From Natranaerobius trueperi (lineage in GTDB: Bacteria > Bacillota > Natranaerobiia > Natranaerobiales > Natranaerobiaceae): a stretch of 64,000 nucleotides of DNA. Numbering within the stretch: position 1 is the first letter of the stretch; every line of letters starts with the position of its first letter. Both the position numbers and the translations under genes were made by a program. A model generated the notes under the pieces. It was given only the letters and a program-made list of their open reading frames with translations. It was not told where the DNA came from and ran no database searches. Location of the stretch: NCBI RefSeq assembly GCF_002216005.1, contig NZ_NIQC01000002.1, positions 62,001-126,000 of the forward strand, written 5' to 3'. Positions 30,747 through 39,349 of this stretch are shown here, in pieces.

Positions 30747-31727
30747 TTAACCCATTAAAGCAACCATAATACCTTTTTGGGCGTGAAGTCTATTCTCTGC
30801 TTGTTGAAAAACTCTTGATTGTTTTCCTTCTAACACCTCATCTGTAATCTCTTCTCCTCTATGGGCGGGTAAACAATGTAATACTACAACATCCTTATCA
30901 GCTTTACATATCGCCTCTTTATTAAGCTGATACGGTTTAAAAGCTTTTAACTTGTTACTTTTAGATGATTCTCCTTCTCCCATACTGACCCATACATCAG
31001 TTGTAATAATATGACTATTCTTTAGCGCTTGATCAGGGTCATCAGTAATAGTAACCTTACCTCCTGTTTTATCAGCTTCTTCTTTAGCTAACTTGACAAT
31101 CTCATAAGTTGGTAAATATTCAGTAGGAGATGCTACAGTAATTTCCATCCCCATTTTGACACACCCAATTAATAAAGAATTGGTCATATTATTTCCATCA
31201 CCTAAATAAGTCAGTTTAAGACCTTTCAAAGTTCTAAATTGTTCTTTTATTGTTAGAAGGTCTGCCATAACTTGACATGGATGAAAAGTATCAGTCAAAC
31301 CATTAATAACTGGAACAGAAGAATACTGAGCAAATTTTTCTATTTTACTATGCTCAAATGTGCGCACCACAATGCCATCTAAATAACTAGACAATACTCT
31401 GGCGGTATCTTTGATAGGTTCTTTTCTAGAAAGTTGTAAATCATTCTTACTTAAAAACATTCCCATACCGCCTAATTGATAAATACCTGTTTCAAAAGAG
31501 CACCTAGTTCTAGTGGACGGTTTCTCAAACATCATCCCTAAAGTCTTACCTTGTAAATATTGTTTAGCTATTCCCTGTTTAGTATCAGTTTTTAGCTTTT
31601 GAGATAGATTGAGTAAGGCAGAAAGAGTATCAGCATGATAATCCTTTAAAGTTAACAAGTCATTTCCTTTACAGTTTTCAATCAACTTAGTTCCTGGTTC
31701 CAAATAGAAATCATTGAAGTTGCACAA
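30747..31727 (-). CDS. argF: Ornithine carbamoyltransferase
   Basis: Makes citrulline from ornithine and carbamoyl phosphate. FEKPSTRTRCSFE (carbamoyl phosphate site), FHPCQVMADLLT, DVWVSMGE and the catalytic VLHCLPAHRGEEI are all present. TTG at 31727 is chosen because AAGGAGGT sits 9 bp upstream and it gives 326 residues, the family length. An in-frame ATG at 31808 would add a stretch that is really the decayed reverse transcriptase read in another frame. First gene of the arg cluster, under tandem T-box control. Confidence 0.94.
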   Translation of the reverse strand: MCNFNDFYLEPGTKLIENCKGNDLLTLKDYHADTLSALLNLSQKLKTDTKQGIAKQYLQGKTLGMMFEKPSTRTRCSFETGIYQLGGMGMFLSKNDLQLSRKEPIKDTARVLSSYLDGIVVRTFEHSKIEKFAQYSSVPVINGLTDTFHPCQVMADLLTIKEQFRTLKGLKLTYLGDGNNMTNSLLIGCVKMGMEITVASPTEYLPTYEIVKLAKEEADKTGGKVTITDDPDQALKNSHIITTDVWVSMGEGESSKSNKLKAFKPYQLNKEAICKADKDVVVLHCLPAHRGEEITDEVLEGKQSRVFQQAENRLHAQKGIMVALMG

Positions 31728-31772
31728 ATAATGATCACCTCCTTTGCATAGAATATCTTTTTTGATAATCGA

Positions 31773-32262
31773 GTAGGAATTTACGTATGAGTCGTATAAT
31801 GGTTTCATCCTTTACCTGTTCCCTTACCATACCTATCAATAAGTCATGGTTCACGGTATCAAATATTTAGCTAGGTCTATTATCCACTGCTTGTTTATAT
31901 CCTTGTTCGTAGTATTCTCTCTGCTGACTTCTTACGGTTCAACCGTACATCACTGTACGCTTTGTCGGCTGTGGGTTGTTGGTTAAACCTTCTTGTCAGC
32001 AACCCCCGTAAGACCTCCCCTGTTAAGAACGGTAACTTTCCTCTCATATATCTGCCACATTTACACCGTAGGGTTCGGGTGGTATTGGACTTTGTGTTGT
32101 ATGGCACATCGTCCGACTCACATATGCCTTGTATGTGATTTCTGATCGTCAGACCGAGATTTTGCATTAGGCTTCCTTCAGACTCCACCTCACGATGGAC
32201 GTCCTTGCCATCTGCTAACAGTTTCTACCACCAAGCCTGTAGCGAATTTGCACCGCCTAGCT
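31773..32262 (-). mobile_element. Decayed group II intron remnant with reverse-transcriptase fragment
   Basis: The 3' part (31773-31917) reads EYYEQGYKQAVD, then after a stop IFDTVNHDLLIGMVREQVKD and IIRLIRKFL, the N-terminal reverse transcriptase blocks of group II intron proteins. The rest of the protein and the catalytic YADD are missing. The upstream part is GC-richer, non-coding, and looks like intron RNA (GGACGTCCATCGTGAGGTGG). It begins just after the proximal T-box terminator, a typical landing spot for some bacterial group II introns. The exact 5' boundary is uncertain. Confidence 0.75.
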
Positions 32263-32283
32263 ACCGCCCATGCAGGGCAAACT

Positions 32284-32560
32284 AAAAAAACCCGTCCCTA
32301 ATCAATATTGATTAGGGACGGGTTTCACCCGCGGTACCACCCTAGTTAATCGGATATTATCCGATTCCCTTTGGTCTATCTAGTCTAGTAACGGTTAGCC
32401 CGCCAAAACCTACTCTCTCTGACTCAAATGACTTTTGAACATCATCAGGATTTCGGCCTGGTGCTCCGGAGTGCGCTTCCCTATTGATTAGGTACTGGGC
32501 TCCCACCAAATCCCAGCTCGCTGTTACCATCATCAAAGGTACTCTCTCCTTCAACGCATT
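32284..32560 (-). promoter_or_regulatory. T-box leader 2 (proximal), arginine specifier
   Basis: The T-box core GGGTGGTACCGCGGG and a strong terminator (AACCCGTCCCTAATC with its complement, then seven T) end the element. In the specifier loop GGAAG-CGC-A the codon CGC (32473-32475 read on the minus strand) specifies arginine, aligned by the loop-E GAA as in known leaders. GGAGAGAGTA forms the opposite strand. Uncharged tRNA-Arg would relieve termination. About 20 bp separate it from the intron remnant. Confidence 0.88.
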
Positions 32561-32580
32561 TTATATTAAATTATGATATA

Positions 32581-32822
32581 AAAAAACCTCTCCATTCCTA
32601 ATAAAGGGACGAAGAGGTTATCTCGCGGTACCACCCTAGTTAATCGATCATATCGATTCACTCGTTTAGCCGATATCGGTGGCCTGCCGCAAAGACCTAC
32701 TACTAGTTCAGCCTTTAGACTCAGGGGTGCGCTTCACTAATAATTAAGTACTGGGCTTACACCATCCCCAGCTCGCTATGACTTAAGACTATTAGTTACT
32801 CTCCCCTTCATAGTCGTATTTA
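32581..32822 (-). promoter_or_regulatory. T-box leader 1 (distal), arginine specifier
   Basis: A second complete T-box: GGGGAGAGTA opposite TGAAG-CGC-ACCCC places CGC (32729-32731, minus strand), again arginine. Stem I apical features (AGCGAGCTGGGG, GGTGTAAGCCCAGT), the T-box core AGGGTGGTACCGCGAG, and a terminator (AACCTCT/AGAGGTT plus seven T at 32581-32619) follow. It is transcribed first, so transcripts must pass two tRNA-Arg checkpoints. Confidence 0.88.
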
Positions 32823-32861
32823 TATGATCTATTTTATTATTACTATAAATTGTTATAAAAC

Positions 32862-32890
32862 ATGATAACTCCTATTTATAAATTTGTCAA
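32862..32890 (-). promoter_or_regulatory. Promoter of the arg T-box leader
   Basis: Consensus TTGACA (32885-32890), 17-bp spacer, TATCAT (32862-32867), about 40 bp before stem I of the distal T-box. Confidence 0.8.
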
Positions 32891-33430
32891 TAAGTAAATT
32901 TAAAATTGTTTTTAAAAATGTCACCCTCTCAAGACGGTTGACCAAGTAAAAACCTTGGTCCCTGGAATTATGTATAGCATTAAGAATCTCTTAATAATTT
33001 AATCTAAATTACTGTTTTTATTAGTATTACTCCCACGAATGATCTTTGTTAGTAGTTTTTTAACCTTATTATTTGAAGTTGTAACATAATTAATTTTATT
33101 TGATGATTATCTCTACGTTTGCAGCAGCTAATATTTCTTTTGTTAGCTCTAATTTTTCACTTTAATACAATCAAATCGTTACATTATCAATCTAAAAACT
33201 AAGTTTTTTTAGCACAATACTTAGCTATTGTTTACTTAATAAAGTGTATTTCTTCTATAATAGCAGCTATTTACTGTGATTACTTTTTCCATTGTTAAGT
33301 TAGAAAAAACTACAACTAGTCAAAGACTCAATTAACATTAAATAACATATCGGTGCTTGTTAATAAGTTAAAATCAGGTCAATAATATGCTTATTAATAT
33401 AACCCAATACGCTCCACAACTTTCCTCCTG
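32891..33430. other. Gene-free interval
   Basis: No open frame with a ribosome site was found. On the minus strand near 32935-32965 there is a small hairpin (CCAAG/CTTGG), of unknown meaning. The rest is AT-rich without recognised homology. Confidence 0.5.
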
Positions 33431-34009
33431 CTAAACTTTGATAAACCTCACTTCTTTTTCTGTTATAATTGCATCTACTGGTTTATCCCATGAGTCCCTT
33501 GGTAATTTATCTTTTATTTGAAACTCATAGGCAACAGCGATACATTCGCTATAACTTGCTAGATTATCAATAAACTTATCGTAATAACCTCCTCCATAAC
33601 CTATGCGATACCCTAATAAATCAAAAGCTACCCCTGGTACTATTATTTTATCAATACTTTTACTATTAATAGTTTCACTTAGTTCTGCCTTTGGTTCATA
33701 TATATTATAAACACCTAATTGTAAATCTGTCTTTAAATTAGTAATCTTAATGGGCTTCATAGTTTTATTTTTAGGATCTGTTCTTGGAACATAAACATTA
33801 ATATTATTATTAATTGCTTTTTCTATTAATTGATATGTATCTACCTCACTTTTGATAGGTAAATAAGTCATTATACTTGTGACTTTCTTATCAACAAAAT
33901 TTTGAAAGAACTTTTTAGTAATTTCATGACTATACTTTGTTCTTAAATTCTCGGGCATTTTCTTTCTTTTATTAATCAATTCTTTTCTAATTAAACTTTT
34001 ATCTATCAA
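33431..34009 (-). CDS. 5-formyltetrahydrofolate cyclo-ligase
   Basis: Recycles 5-formyl-THF to 5,10-methenyl-THF with ATP. LIRKELINKRKKMP at the N-terminus and the glycine-rich GYRIGYGGGYYDKFI with the following basic/acidic tail are typical. At 192 residues this is normal. The start is TTG at 34009 after GGGAGGGG. It follows proS, separated by a terminator. Confidence 0.93.
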   Translation of the reverse strand: MIDKSLIRKELINKRKKMPENLRTKYSHEITKKFFQNFVDKKVTSIMTYLPIKSEVDTYQLIEKAINNNINVYVPRTDPKNKTMKPIKITNLKTDLQLGVYNIYEPKAELSETINSKSIDKIIVPGVAFDLLGYRIGYGGGYYDKFIDNLASYSECIAVAYEFQIKDKLPRDSWDKPVDAIITEKEVRFIKV

Positions 34010-34037
34010 TCTATTCCCCTCCCTTTTCTAGTTTACG

Positions 34038-34073
34038 AAAAAGAGAAGCTCCCTTAAAGGAAACTTCTCTTTA
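34038..34073 (-). terminator. proS terminator
   Basis: AAAGAGAAG pairs with CTTCTCTTT, extended by TTTCC/GGGAG, ending in T on the minus strand, 6 bp after the proS stop. Confidence 0.8.
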
Positions 34074-34078
34074 AAAAA

Positions 34079-35524
34079 TTAGTATGCTCTCGCAAAAACT
34101 ACTTCCTTACTATCTCCTTTACCACAGGAAATACAGTCTTCACCAGTATTTGGGTTAAAAGGAATTAACCTAATAGTTGCCTTTGTCTCATCCTTCACAT
34201 GTTCTTCACAATTGCCACTACCACACCAGTGAGCTTTTACCATTCCCTTGTGCTCTTCTATGATAGATGATAATTCATCCATATCTTTTGCAACACGGGT
34301 ATTATCTTCTAGGTATTCTTTAGCTCTATTGTACATGCTATCTTGAATATCAGCTAAAACTTCTTCAAGTTTATCATGTAATTTATCTCTTTTTACGAAG
34401 ATTTTTTCTCCATTATCTCTTCGTACTAGTACAACTTGTTCCTTTTCAATATCCTTTGGTCCAATCTCTAGTCTAATAGGTACACCACGCATCTCCCATT
34501 CGTTAAATTTCCATCCAGGTGTTTGTTCTTCTCTGTCATCTAGTTTTACTCTAAAGTCTTTTTTCAGTTCATCATACAGTTTTTGGCTTTCTTCTTTTAC
34601 TAATTCTTGCTTATTTTTAGGCATAATAGGTACCATAACAATTTGATTTGGTGCTACTTTTGGAGGTATTTGTAACCCTCGGTCATCACCATGTACCATT
34701 ATCAAAGCACCTAATAACCTAGTTGATACTCCCCAAGAGGTTTGCCATACGTATTTACGCTCATCATCTTGATCTAAAAACGTTATATCAAAAACTTCAG
34801 CAAAATGTTGACCCAAGTTATGACTAGTTCCAGCCTGCAGAGCTCTTCCATCTGACATTAACGCTTCTATACAATATGTCCGTAGGGCACCCGCGAATTT
34901 TTCTTTCTCTGTCTTTAATCCTTTTAAAACAGGAATAGCCATATCATTTTCTACAAAATCTCTGTATACATCCAACATTTTTAAGGTTTCTTCTTCAGCA
35001 CCTTCTTCTGTTCTATGTGCAGTGTGTCCTTCTTGCCATAAAAATTCAGATGTTCTTAAAAAGGGTCTGGTAGACTTTTCCCATCGAACTACATTAGCCC
35101 ATTGATTAATTAAAACAGGAAGATCTCTCCAAGATTGAATCCACTTGCTATACATTTCACCAATCATTGCTTCAGAAGTTGGTCTAATAGCTAATTTTTC
35201 AGATAGTTCTTCCTGACCACCTTTAGTTACCCAGGCTACCTCTGGAGCAAACCCTTCTACGTGATCAGCCTCCTTTTGAAGCAAACTTTCAGGAATAAAT
35301 AAAGGAAAGTACGCATTTTCATGACCTGTTTCTTTAATTCTTCTATCTAGCCCCAATTTCATATTCTCCCATATTGCATAACCATATGGCCTTATTACCA
35401 TACAACCTTTAACTGGTGCATAATCTACCAGCTCAGCCTTTTTTATAACATCTAAATACCATTGTGAGTAATCTTGTGATTGAGGAGTAATCTCTCTTAC
35501 AAAGTTCTCATTTCCATTAGACAT
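34079..35524 (-). CDS. proS: Prolyl-tRNA synthetase, archaeal/eukaryal-like type
   Basis: Class II synthetase charging tRNA-Pro. At 481 residues it lacks the editing insertion of the long bacterial enzyme. VIRPYGYAIWENM, RTSEFLWQEGHTAH (motif 2) and HGDDRGLQIPPKVAP (motif 3) are present. The C-terminal zinc-like domain has WCGSGNCEEH and CISCGKG and ends in ARAY, the terminal Tyr of this subtype. ATG follows GGAGGG. It is controlled by its own T-box leader. Confidence 0.96.
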   Translation of the reverse strand: MSNGNENFVREITPQSQDYSQWYLDVIKKAELVDYAPVKGCMVIRPYGYAIWENMKLGLDRRIKETGHENAYFPLFIPESLLQKEADHVEGFAPEVAWVTKGGQEELSEKLAIRPTSEAMIGEMYSKWIQSWRDLPVLINQWANVVRWEKSTRPFLRTSEFLWQEGHTAHRTEEGAEEETLKMLDVYRDFVENDMAIPVLKGLKTEKEKFAGALRTYCIEALMSDGRALQAGTSHNLGQHFAEVFDITFLDQDDERKYVWQTSWGVSTRLLGALIMVHGDDRGLQIPPKVAPNQIVMVPIMPKNKQELVKEESQKLYDELKKDFRVKLDDREEQTPGWKFNEWEMRGVPIRLEIGPKDIEKEQVVLVRRDNGEKIFVKRDKLHDKLEEVLADIQDSMYNRAKEYLEDNTRVAKDMDELSSIIEEHKGMVKAHWCGSGNCEEHVKDETKATIRLIPFNPNTGEDCISCGKGDSKEVVFARAY

Positions 35525-35548
35525 AATATCCCTCCTTAAAATATTTTT

Positions 35549-35770
35549 TTAGATATAAAAAAAATCCCTCGCCCTATTCCAGGACGAAAGGATTACTTCC
35601 GCGTTACCACCCGGGTTGACCATACAATGGTCCACTCCACAAGATAACGGATTAGCCGCTCGATTTCAATCGAGTTCAATAAGGCGGGTTCAAAAACCGA
35701 TTAAAGTAGAAATCTCTCAGCAAATGATTTCCTCTCTGTACCTGTCGCTTTTCTACTATTCCCTATTATG
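35549..35770 (-). promoter_or_regulatory. T-box leader of proS (compact stem I)
   Basis: The variant T-box core CGGGTGGTAACGCGG is followed by a terminator (AATCCTTTCGTCC with its complement and eight T). AGAGAGGAAATC...GATTTC forms a short stem I arm. A proline specifier is likely in GAACCCGCC (35683-35691), where CCC or CCG would both read Pro; the exact register is not certain. Compared with the arg leaders, stem I is clearly shorter. Confidence 0.78.
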
Positions 35771-35798
35771 AAACATGACTTTATAAACTTTTATTAAA

Positions 35799-35827
35799 AT
35801 TATAGCACACTAAAATATCATAGTCAA
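35799..35827 (-). promoter_or_regulatory. proS promoter
   Basis: TTGACT (35822-35827), 17 bp, TATAAT (35799-35804): close to consensus and directly upstream of the T-box. Confidence 0.8.
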
Positions 35828-35920
35828 TTTTACCGCAATTTCTCAATTATGTTAAGAAGGTTATTAGCTGTATTTGAAGAATTTATATGTATAGCAATTG
35901 ATAAGAGGAGGATATAATCT

Positions 35921-37075
35921 ATGAAAAAAGTTTCAGTTAAACGTTCTAAAGCAACTTTTATTACAGTTGGACTTTGTCTAATTTTGACACTAATTTTTAT
36001 AACTGGTTGTCAAGATCAAGAAACAGAAGGAAAACCAAAAGAAGAAACAAGTGATGAAAATGAAATTTCTGAGGGAAGTAATGAAAAAGAAGACAAAAAA
36101 GAAGATGAAGAAGACAATAGTGAACCTGAAATCGATTATCAGAATGTAGAACCTAATGAGCTTGGAGAAATTATGATACTAATGTATCATAGAATTGGTG
36201 ATGAAGAGGACACTTGGGAGCGGACAAGAGAAAATTTCAGGGAAGATTTAGAGCGCTTATATGAAAAAGATTATCGTATTGTTAATTTAATGGATATTGT
36301 TGAAGGTAATATTGATCTACCTCCAGGAAAAACTCCTGTAGTCTTAACTTTTGATGATGGTACATCTGGTCATTTTGGCTATAAAGAAAATGAAGATGGT
36401 GAAAAAATTATAGATCCTGATACAGCGGTGGGTATCATTTTAGAAATGAAAGAAAAATATGAGGATTTCACTGTTGGTGGCACCTTTTATGTAAATTATC
36501 TACCAACACCTTTCAAAAGCCAAGACAAATATGAAGAAAAAATAATCCACCTTGATGAATTAGGATTTGAGATCGGTAATCATGGTTATAATCATCAAGA
36601 TTTAAAGAAAATATCCGAAGATAATTCAAAAGAAGAAGCTAAAGAATTAATTCAAGAAGAACTAGGATTACATCAAAAATATACTGAAGAAATCATACCG
36701 AATTACCAAGTTAAGAGTTTAGCTCTTGCTTTTGGTCAGTGGCCACAGGGGGATAAGTTAAAAGAGTATGTTTACTCTGGAGAACATAATGATACATCTT
36801 ATGAACATAAGGCTGTATTAAATGTTGGGTGGAAACCTAGTAAATCTCCTTTTCACAAGGGTTTTGATTCATTAGATCTTCCGCGAATAAGAGCTGATCA
36901 AGCTAGAATAGATAAGTGGCTTTCTCATTATGAAAACAGACCTGAAGATAGATATGTAAGTGATGGTAACAATAACACAATTTCTATTCCAGAAGAAAAA
37001 GAAGATTATTTAAATGAAGAGTTCTTAGATGAAATTAATAAAGAAATCAATCTCTATTCAATAGAAAAAGACTAA
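35921..37075 (+). CDS. Polysaccharide deacetylase (NodB-fold) lipoprotein
   Basis: 384 residues. The signal ends in lipobox FITGC (Cys at about 31), so the protein is tethered outside the membrane by lipid. A very acidic linker (about 33-75) follows. The NodB domain shows ILMYHRIGDEE, VVLTFDDGTSGH with the paired Asp, and EIGNHGYNHQD in place of the usual HSxxH motif. It probably trims N-acetyl groups from cell-wall or other polysaccharide. GAGGAGG precedes the ATG. Monocistronic, divergent from proS. Confidence 0.83.
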   Translation: MKKVSVKRSKATFITVGLCLILTLIFITGCQDQETEGKPKEETSDENEISEGSNEKEDKKEDEEDNSEPEIDYQNVEPNELGEIMILMYHRIGDEEDTWERTRENFREDLERLYEKDYRIVNLMDIVEGNIDLPPGKTPVVLTFDDGTSGHFGYKENEDGEKIIDPDTAVGIILEMKEKYEDFTVGGTFYVNYLPTPFKSQDKYEEKIIHLDELGFEIGNHGYNHQDLKKISEDNSKEEAKELIQEELGLHQKYTEEIIPNYQVKSLALAFGQWPQGDKLKEYVYSGEHNDTSYEHKAVLNVGWKPSKSPFHKGFDSLDLPRIRADQARIDKWLSHYENRPEDRYVSDGNNNTISIPEEKEDYLNEEFLDEINKEINLYSIEKD

Positions 37076-37109
37076 TATACTTTTTTTATTTAAAGTTAGA
37101 TTTACACAC

Positions 37110-37155
37110 AGAAGCAGTCTTATCTAGTATTTTAATGATAAGGCTGCTTCTTTAT
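37110..37155 (+). terminator. Terminator after the deacetylase lipoprotein
   Basis: AGAAGCAG and CTTAT pair with ATAAG and CTGCTTCT around an AT-rich loop, followed by TTTATGTTTT. Confidence 0.75.
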
Positions 37156-37210
37156 GTTTTCAATCTGGTGTCCTAAAGAGTGGTACCCTTAAATTCTTCT
37201 TCCTACTATT

Positions 37211-37399
37211 TTATTCGATTTCTAATTGTATATTTTCTTCAGCTAGTATTTGTTTAATTGTATTTATACCATCATTTAAGCCTTTAAAATATGCCTCTTT
37301 TTCCTTTTCGCTTTCAATGTCTGATGGTGAAGCTACTAGTAAATAATTAGATTCTTTTACTTTAAAATCCTTTGATAAAGTTCCATTGCATTCAGTCAT
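37211..37399 (-). CDS. Small hypothetical protein (62 residues)
   Basis: A soluble, acidic, probably helical peptide starting MTECNGTLSKDFKVKE, with a good AAAGGGGG ribosome site. No family is recognised. The tail (DGINTIKQILAEENIQ) looks like a helix. Its upstream region holds the palindrome array at 37468-37635, so it may be specially regulated. Confidence 0.55.
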   Translation of the reverse strand: MTECNGTLSKDFKVKESNYLLVASPSDIESEKEKEAYFKGLNDGINTIKQILAEENIQLEIE

Positions 37400-37467
37400 T
37401 AAAATCCCCCTTTCTTTTTTTAACTTAAGATAAGTTTAACCCTAATTTTATTTAATAGCAATTTAAG

Positions 37468-37635
37468 ACTTACACCTAAATCTAAAATTTTTTGCCGACT
37501 TAGGCTTAAGTCCTTAGGTTTTCTTCCGACTTACGCATAAGTCTGAAATTTTTTGCCGACTTATGCTTAAGTCCTTAAGTTTTCTTCCGACTTACGCATA
37601 AGTCTGAAATTTTTTGCCGACTTATGCTTAAGTCC
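37468..37635. repeat. Regular array of 16-bp palindromes
   Basis: Five copies of GACTTANGCNTAAGTC start at 37498, 37529, 37559, 37590 and 37620, plus a degenerate one at 37468. Spacing alternates 30/31 bp, i.e. a 61-bp double unit or about three helical turns per site. Spacers alternate between TGAAATTTTTTGCC and CTTAAGTTTTCTTCC. It lies between two genes, upstream of the 62-residue protein and beyond the symporter terminator. Spacers are constant, so it is not CRISPR. Confidence 0.9.
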
Positions 37636-37683
37636 TTAAGTTTTTAAGAATGAATGAATCTTAATTATTGAAAATACTTCAGA

Positions 37684-37733
37684 TTAAAAAATGGGCTGTA
37701 ACCAAAAGATATTACTTTTGGAACAGCCCATTT
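37684..37733 (-). terminator. Terminator of the AGCS symporter gene
   Basis: AAATGGGCTGT and CCAAAAG pair with CTTTTGG and ACAGCCCATTT, followed by a T run on the minus strand. Confidence 0.88.
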
Positions 37734-37800
37734 AGACCTTTGTTCTTGTAATTCAGATCTCAAATTATTAATATTAGTAGTAAAAATATGTTCAATTCTT

Positions 37801-39171
37801 TTACTCATATGATTTTTCATATTCAGAAGGTTGATTCTTTTCATAATTGTTTTCATAGTCATTAAGTATTTTGACCACTAATGAAACCATACCTAACAGT
37901 GCTATTAAGTTAGGAATAATCATTAATCCATTAAACATATCAGCTAGCTCCCAAACTACATCCACTTCTAAAGTAGTACCCACTACAACAAATACTAATA
38001 CTAAAGCTTGAAATATTTTTAAATAACGAGTACTAAACAAGTATCTGATATTAGCTTCAGCAAAGAAATACCAACTAATTATTGTTGATAAAGCAAAGAA
38101 AAACATACTAACAGCAATAAATGCTCCTCCAAAAGTGCCAAAACCTTCATAAAATCCATGTTGTGTTAGCTCTATCCCTATTAAATCAGTTGTATATGAT
38201 CCTGTTACTATAATTACAAGTGCGGTCATAGTACATACTATGCCTGTATCAAATAAAACACCAAATATGCCGACAAGTCCTTGTTGAGCCGGATGTTTTA
38301 CCTTAGCAACGGCATGAGCATGAGGTGTAGAACCCATCCCTGCTTCGTTAGAAAACAATCCTCTAGCTATTCCATAGCGAAACACTTCTCTTACAGTAAC
38401 ACCTACAACACCACCTGTTGCAGCTGTTGGATTAAAAGCACTATGGAATATCAATTGAATAGAAGGTATAATTTCTTGATAATGTGTTATCATAATCACA
38501 AGAGCTCCTAAAAGATAAAATACTGCCATTACTGGAACAACTCTTGATGTGAAATGAGCTATTCTTTTCATTCCCCCGATTACTATTAACCCAACAAGTA
38601 TGGCTATTACTAGACCTGTCGCAATAGGTGGAATTTCAAAAGCAGTATACATTGCTTCTGATATTGAATTTGATTGTACCATGTTACCCATAAATCCTAA
38701 TGCCAAAACTATTGCAACTGCAAAAAAGGCAGCTAAAGCTTTACTTCCAAGTCCATTCTTGATGTAATAAGCGGGACCACCAGTAACTTGGCTCCCAACT
38801 TTTTCTGTGTGGACTTGCGAGATTACAGCTTCTGCAAAAATAGTTCCCATTCCAAATACTCCACTTATCCACATCCAAAATACAGCTCCAGGTCCTCCTG
38901 CTCCGATAGCTGTAGCTACTCCTGCAAGATTTCCTGTTCCTACTTGAGCTGCAATTGCAGTTGCTAGGGCTTGAAAAGAACTCATACCTTGTTCATCAGC
39001 TTCAATCCCTTCGTTTTTTCTAAATGTTTCTTTTACAGTATCTTTCAAGCGACGTAACTGAATGAACCTTAACTTTACAGTAAATAAAACTCCTGTTCCT
39101 AATAAAAGCATTAGCATTATAGGTCCCCAAAGTATTTCATTAATGCTTTCGATTATACTAATTAAATCCAT
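37801..39171 (-). CDS. Sodium:alanine/glycine symporter (AGCS family)
   Basis: 456 residues with about ten membrane segments. SSFQALATAIAAQVGTGNLA is the AGCS signature; GLFSNEAGMGSTPHAHAVA and GGPAYYIKNGLG are also conserved. It imports alanine or glycine with sodium. ATG at 39171 follows AAGGGGG. The 180 bp upstream contain an isolated GGAGG-like site with no matching open frame. Confidence 0.93.
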   Translation of the reverse strand: MDLISIIESINEILWGPIMLMLLLGTGVLFTVKLRFIQLRRLKDTVKETFRKNEGIEADEQGMSSFQALATAIAAQVGTGNLAGVATAIGAGGPGAVFWMWISGVFGMGTIFAEAVISQVHTEKVGSQVTGGPAYYIKNGLGSKALAAFFAVAIVLALGFMGNMVQSNSISEAMYTAFEIPPIATGLVIAILVGLIVIGGMKRIAHFTSRVVPVMAVFYLLGALVIMITHYQEIIPSIQLIFHSAFNPTAATGGVVGVTVREVFRYGIARGLFSNEAGMGSTPHAHAVAKVKHPAQQGLVGIFGVLFDTGIVCTMTALVIIVTGSYTTDLIGIELTQHGFYEGFGTFGGAFIAVSMFFFALSTIISWYFFAEANIRYLFSTRYLKIFQALVLVFVVVGTTLEVDVVWELADMFNGLMIIPNLIALLGMVSLVVKILNDYENNYEKNQPSEYEKSYE

Positions 39172-39349
39172 TAGCGTAATCCCCCTTCTACATTAAGAAA
39201 ATATAAATAAGTTAAATAAAATTTTAAACTTTTAGACTTTTCACCTCCTTTTTGTGACTTGTCTGCACTCATTCATAAGATATTACACATACACAATTCT
39301 TGCGAATTTTCTAAATTCCTTCAAAATAACATAAAAAATGATATTATTA

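Noticed and set aside
31728-31808. In-frame ATG extension of argF
   Set aside because: These codons overlay the group II reverse transcriptase remnant in another frame and lack a ribosome site; TTG 31727 has an excellent one.
31895-32188. 97-codon minus-strand open frame
   Set aside because: It lies in what looks like group II intron RNA, and its product has no family resemblance; the RT signal is in a different frame.
32357-32554. 65-codon open frame
   Set aside because: It is entirely within the proximal T-box leader.
37468-37635. Possible CRISPR array
   Set aside because: Repeats are 16-bp palindromes with constant, alternating spacers; there are no unique spacers and no cas genes.
37665-37862. 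65-codon minus-strand open frame
   Set aside because: It overlaps the end of the symporter gene and its terminator and has no ribosome site.
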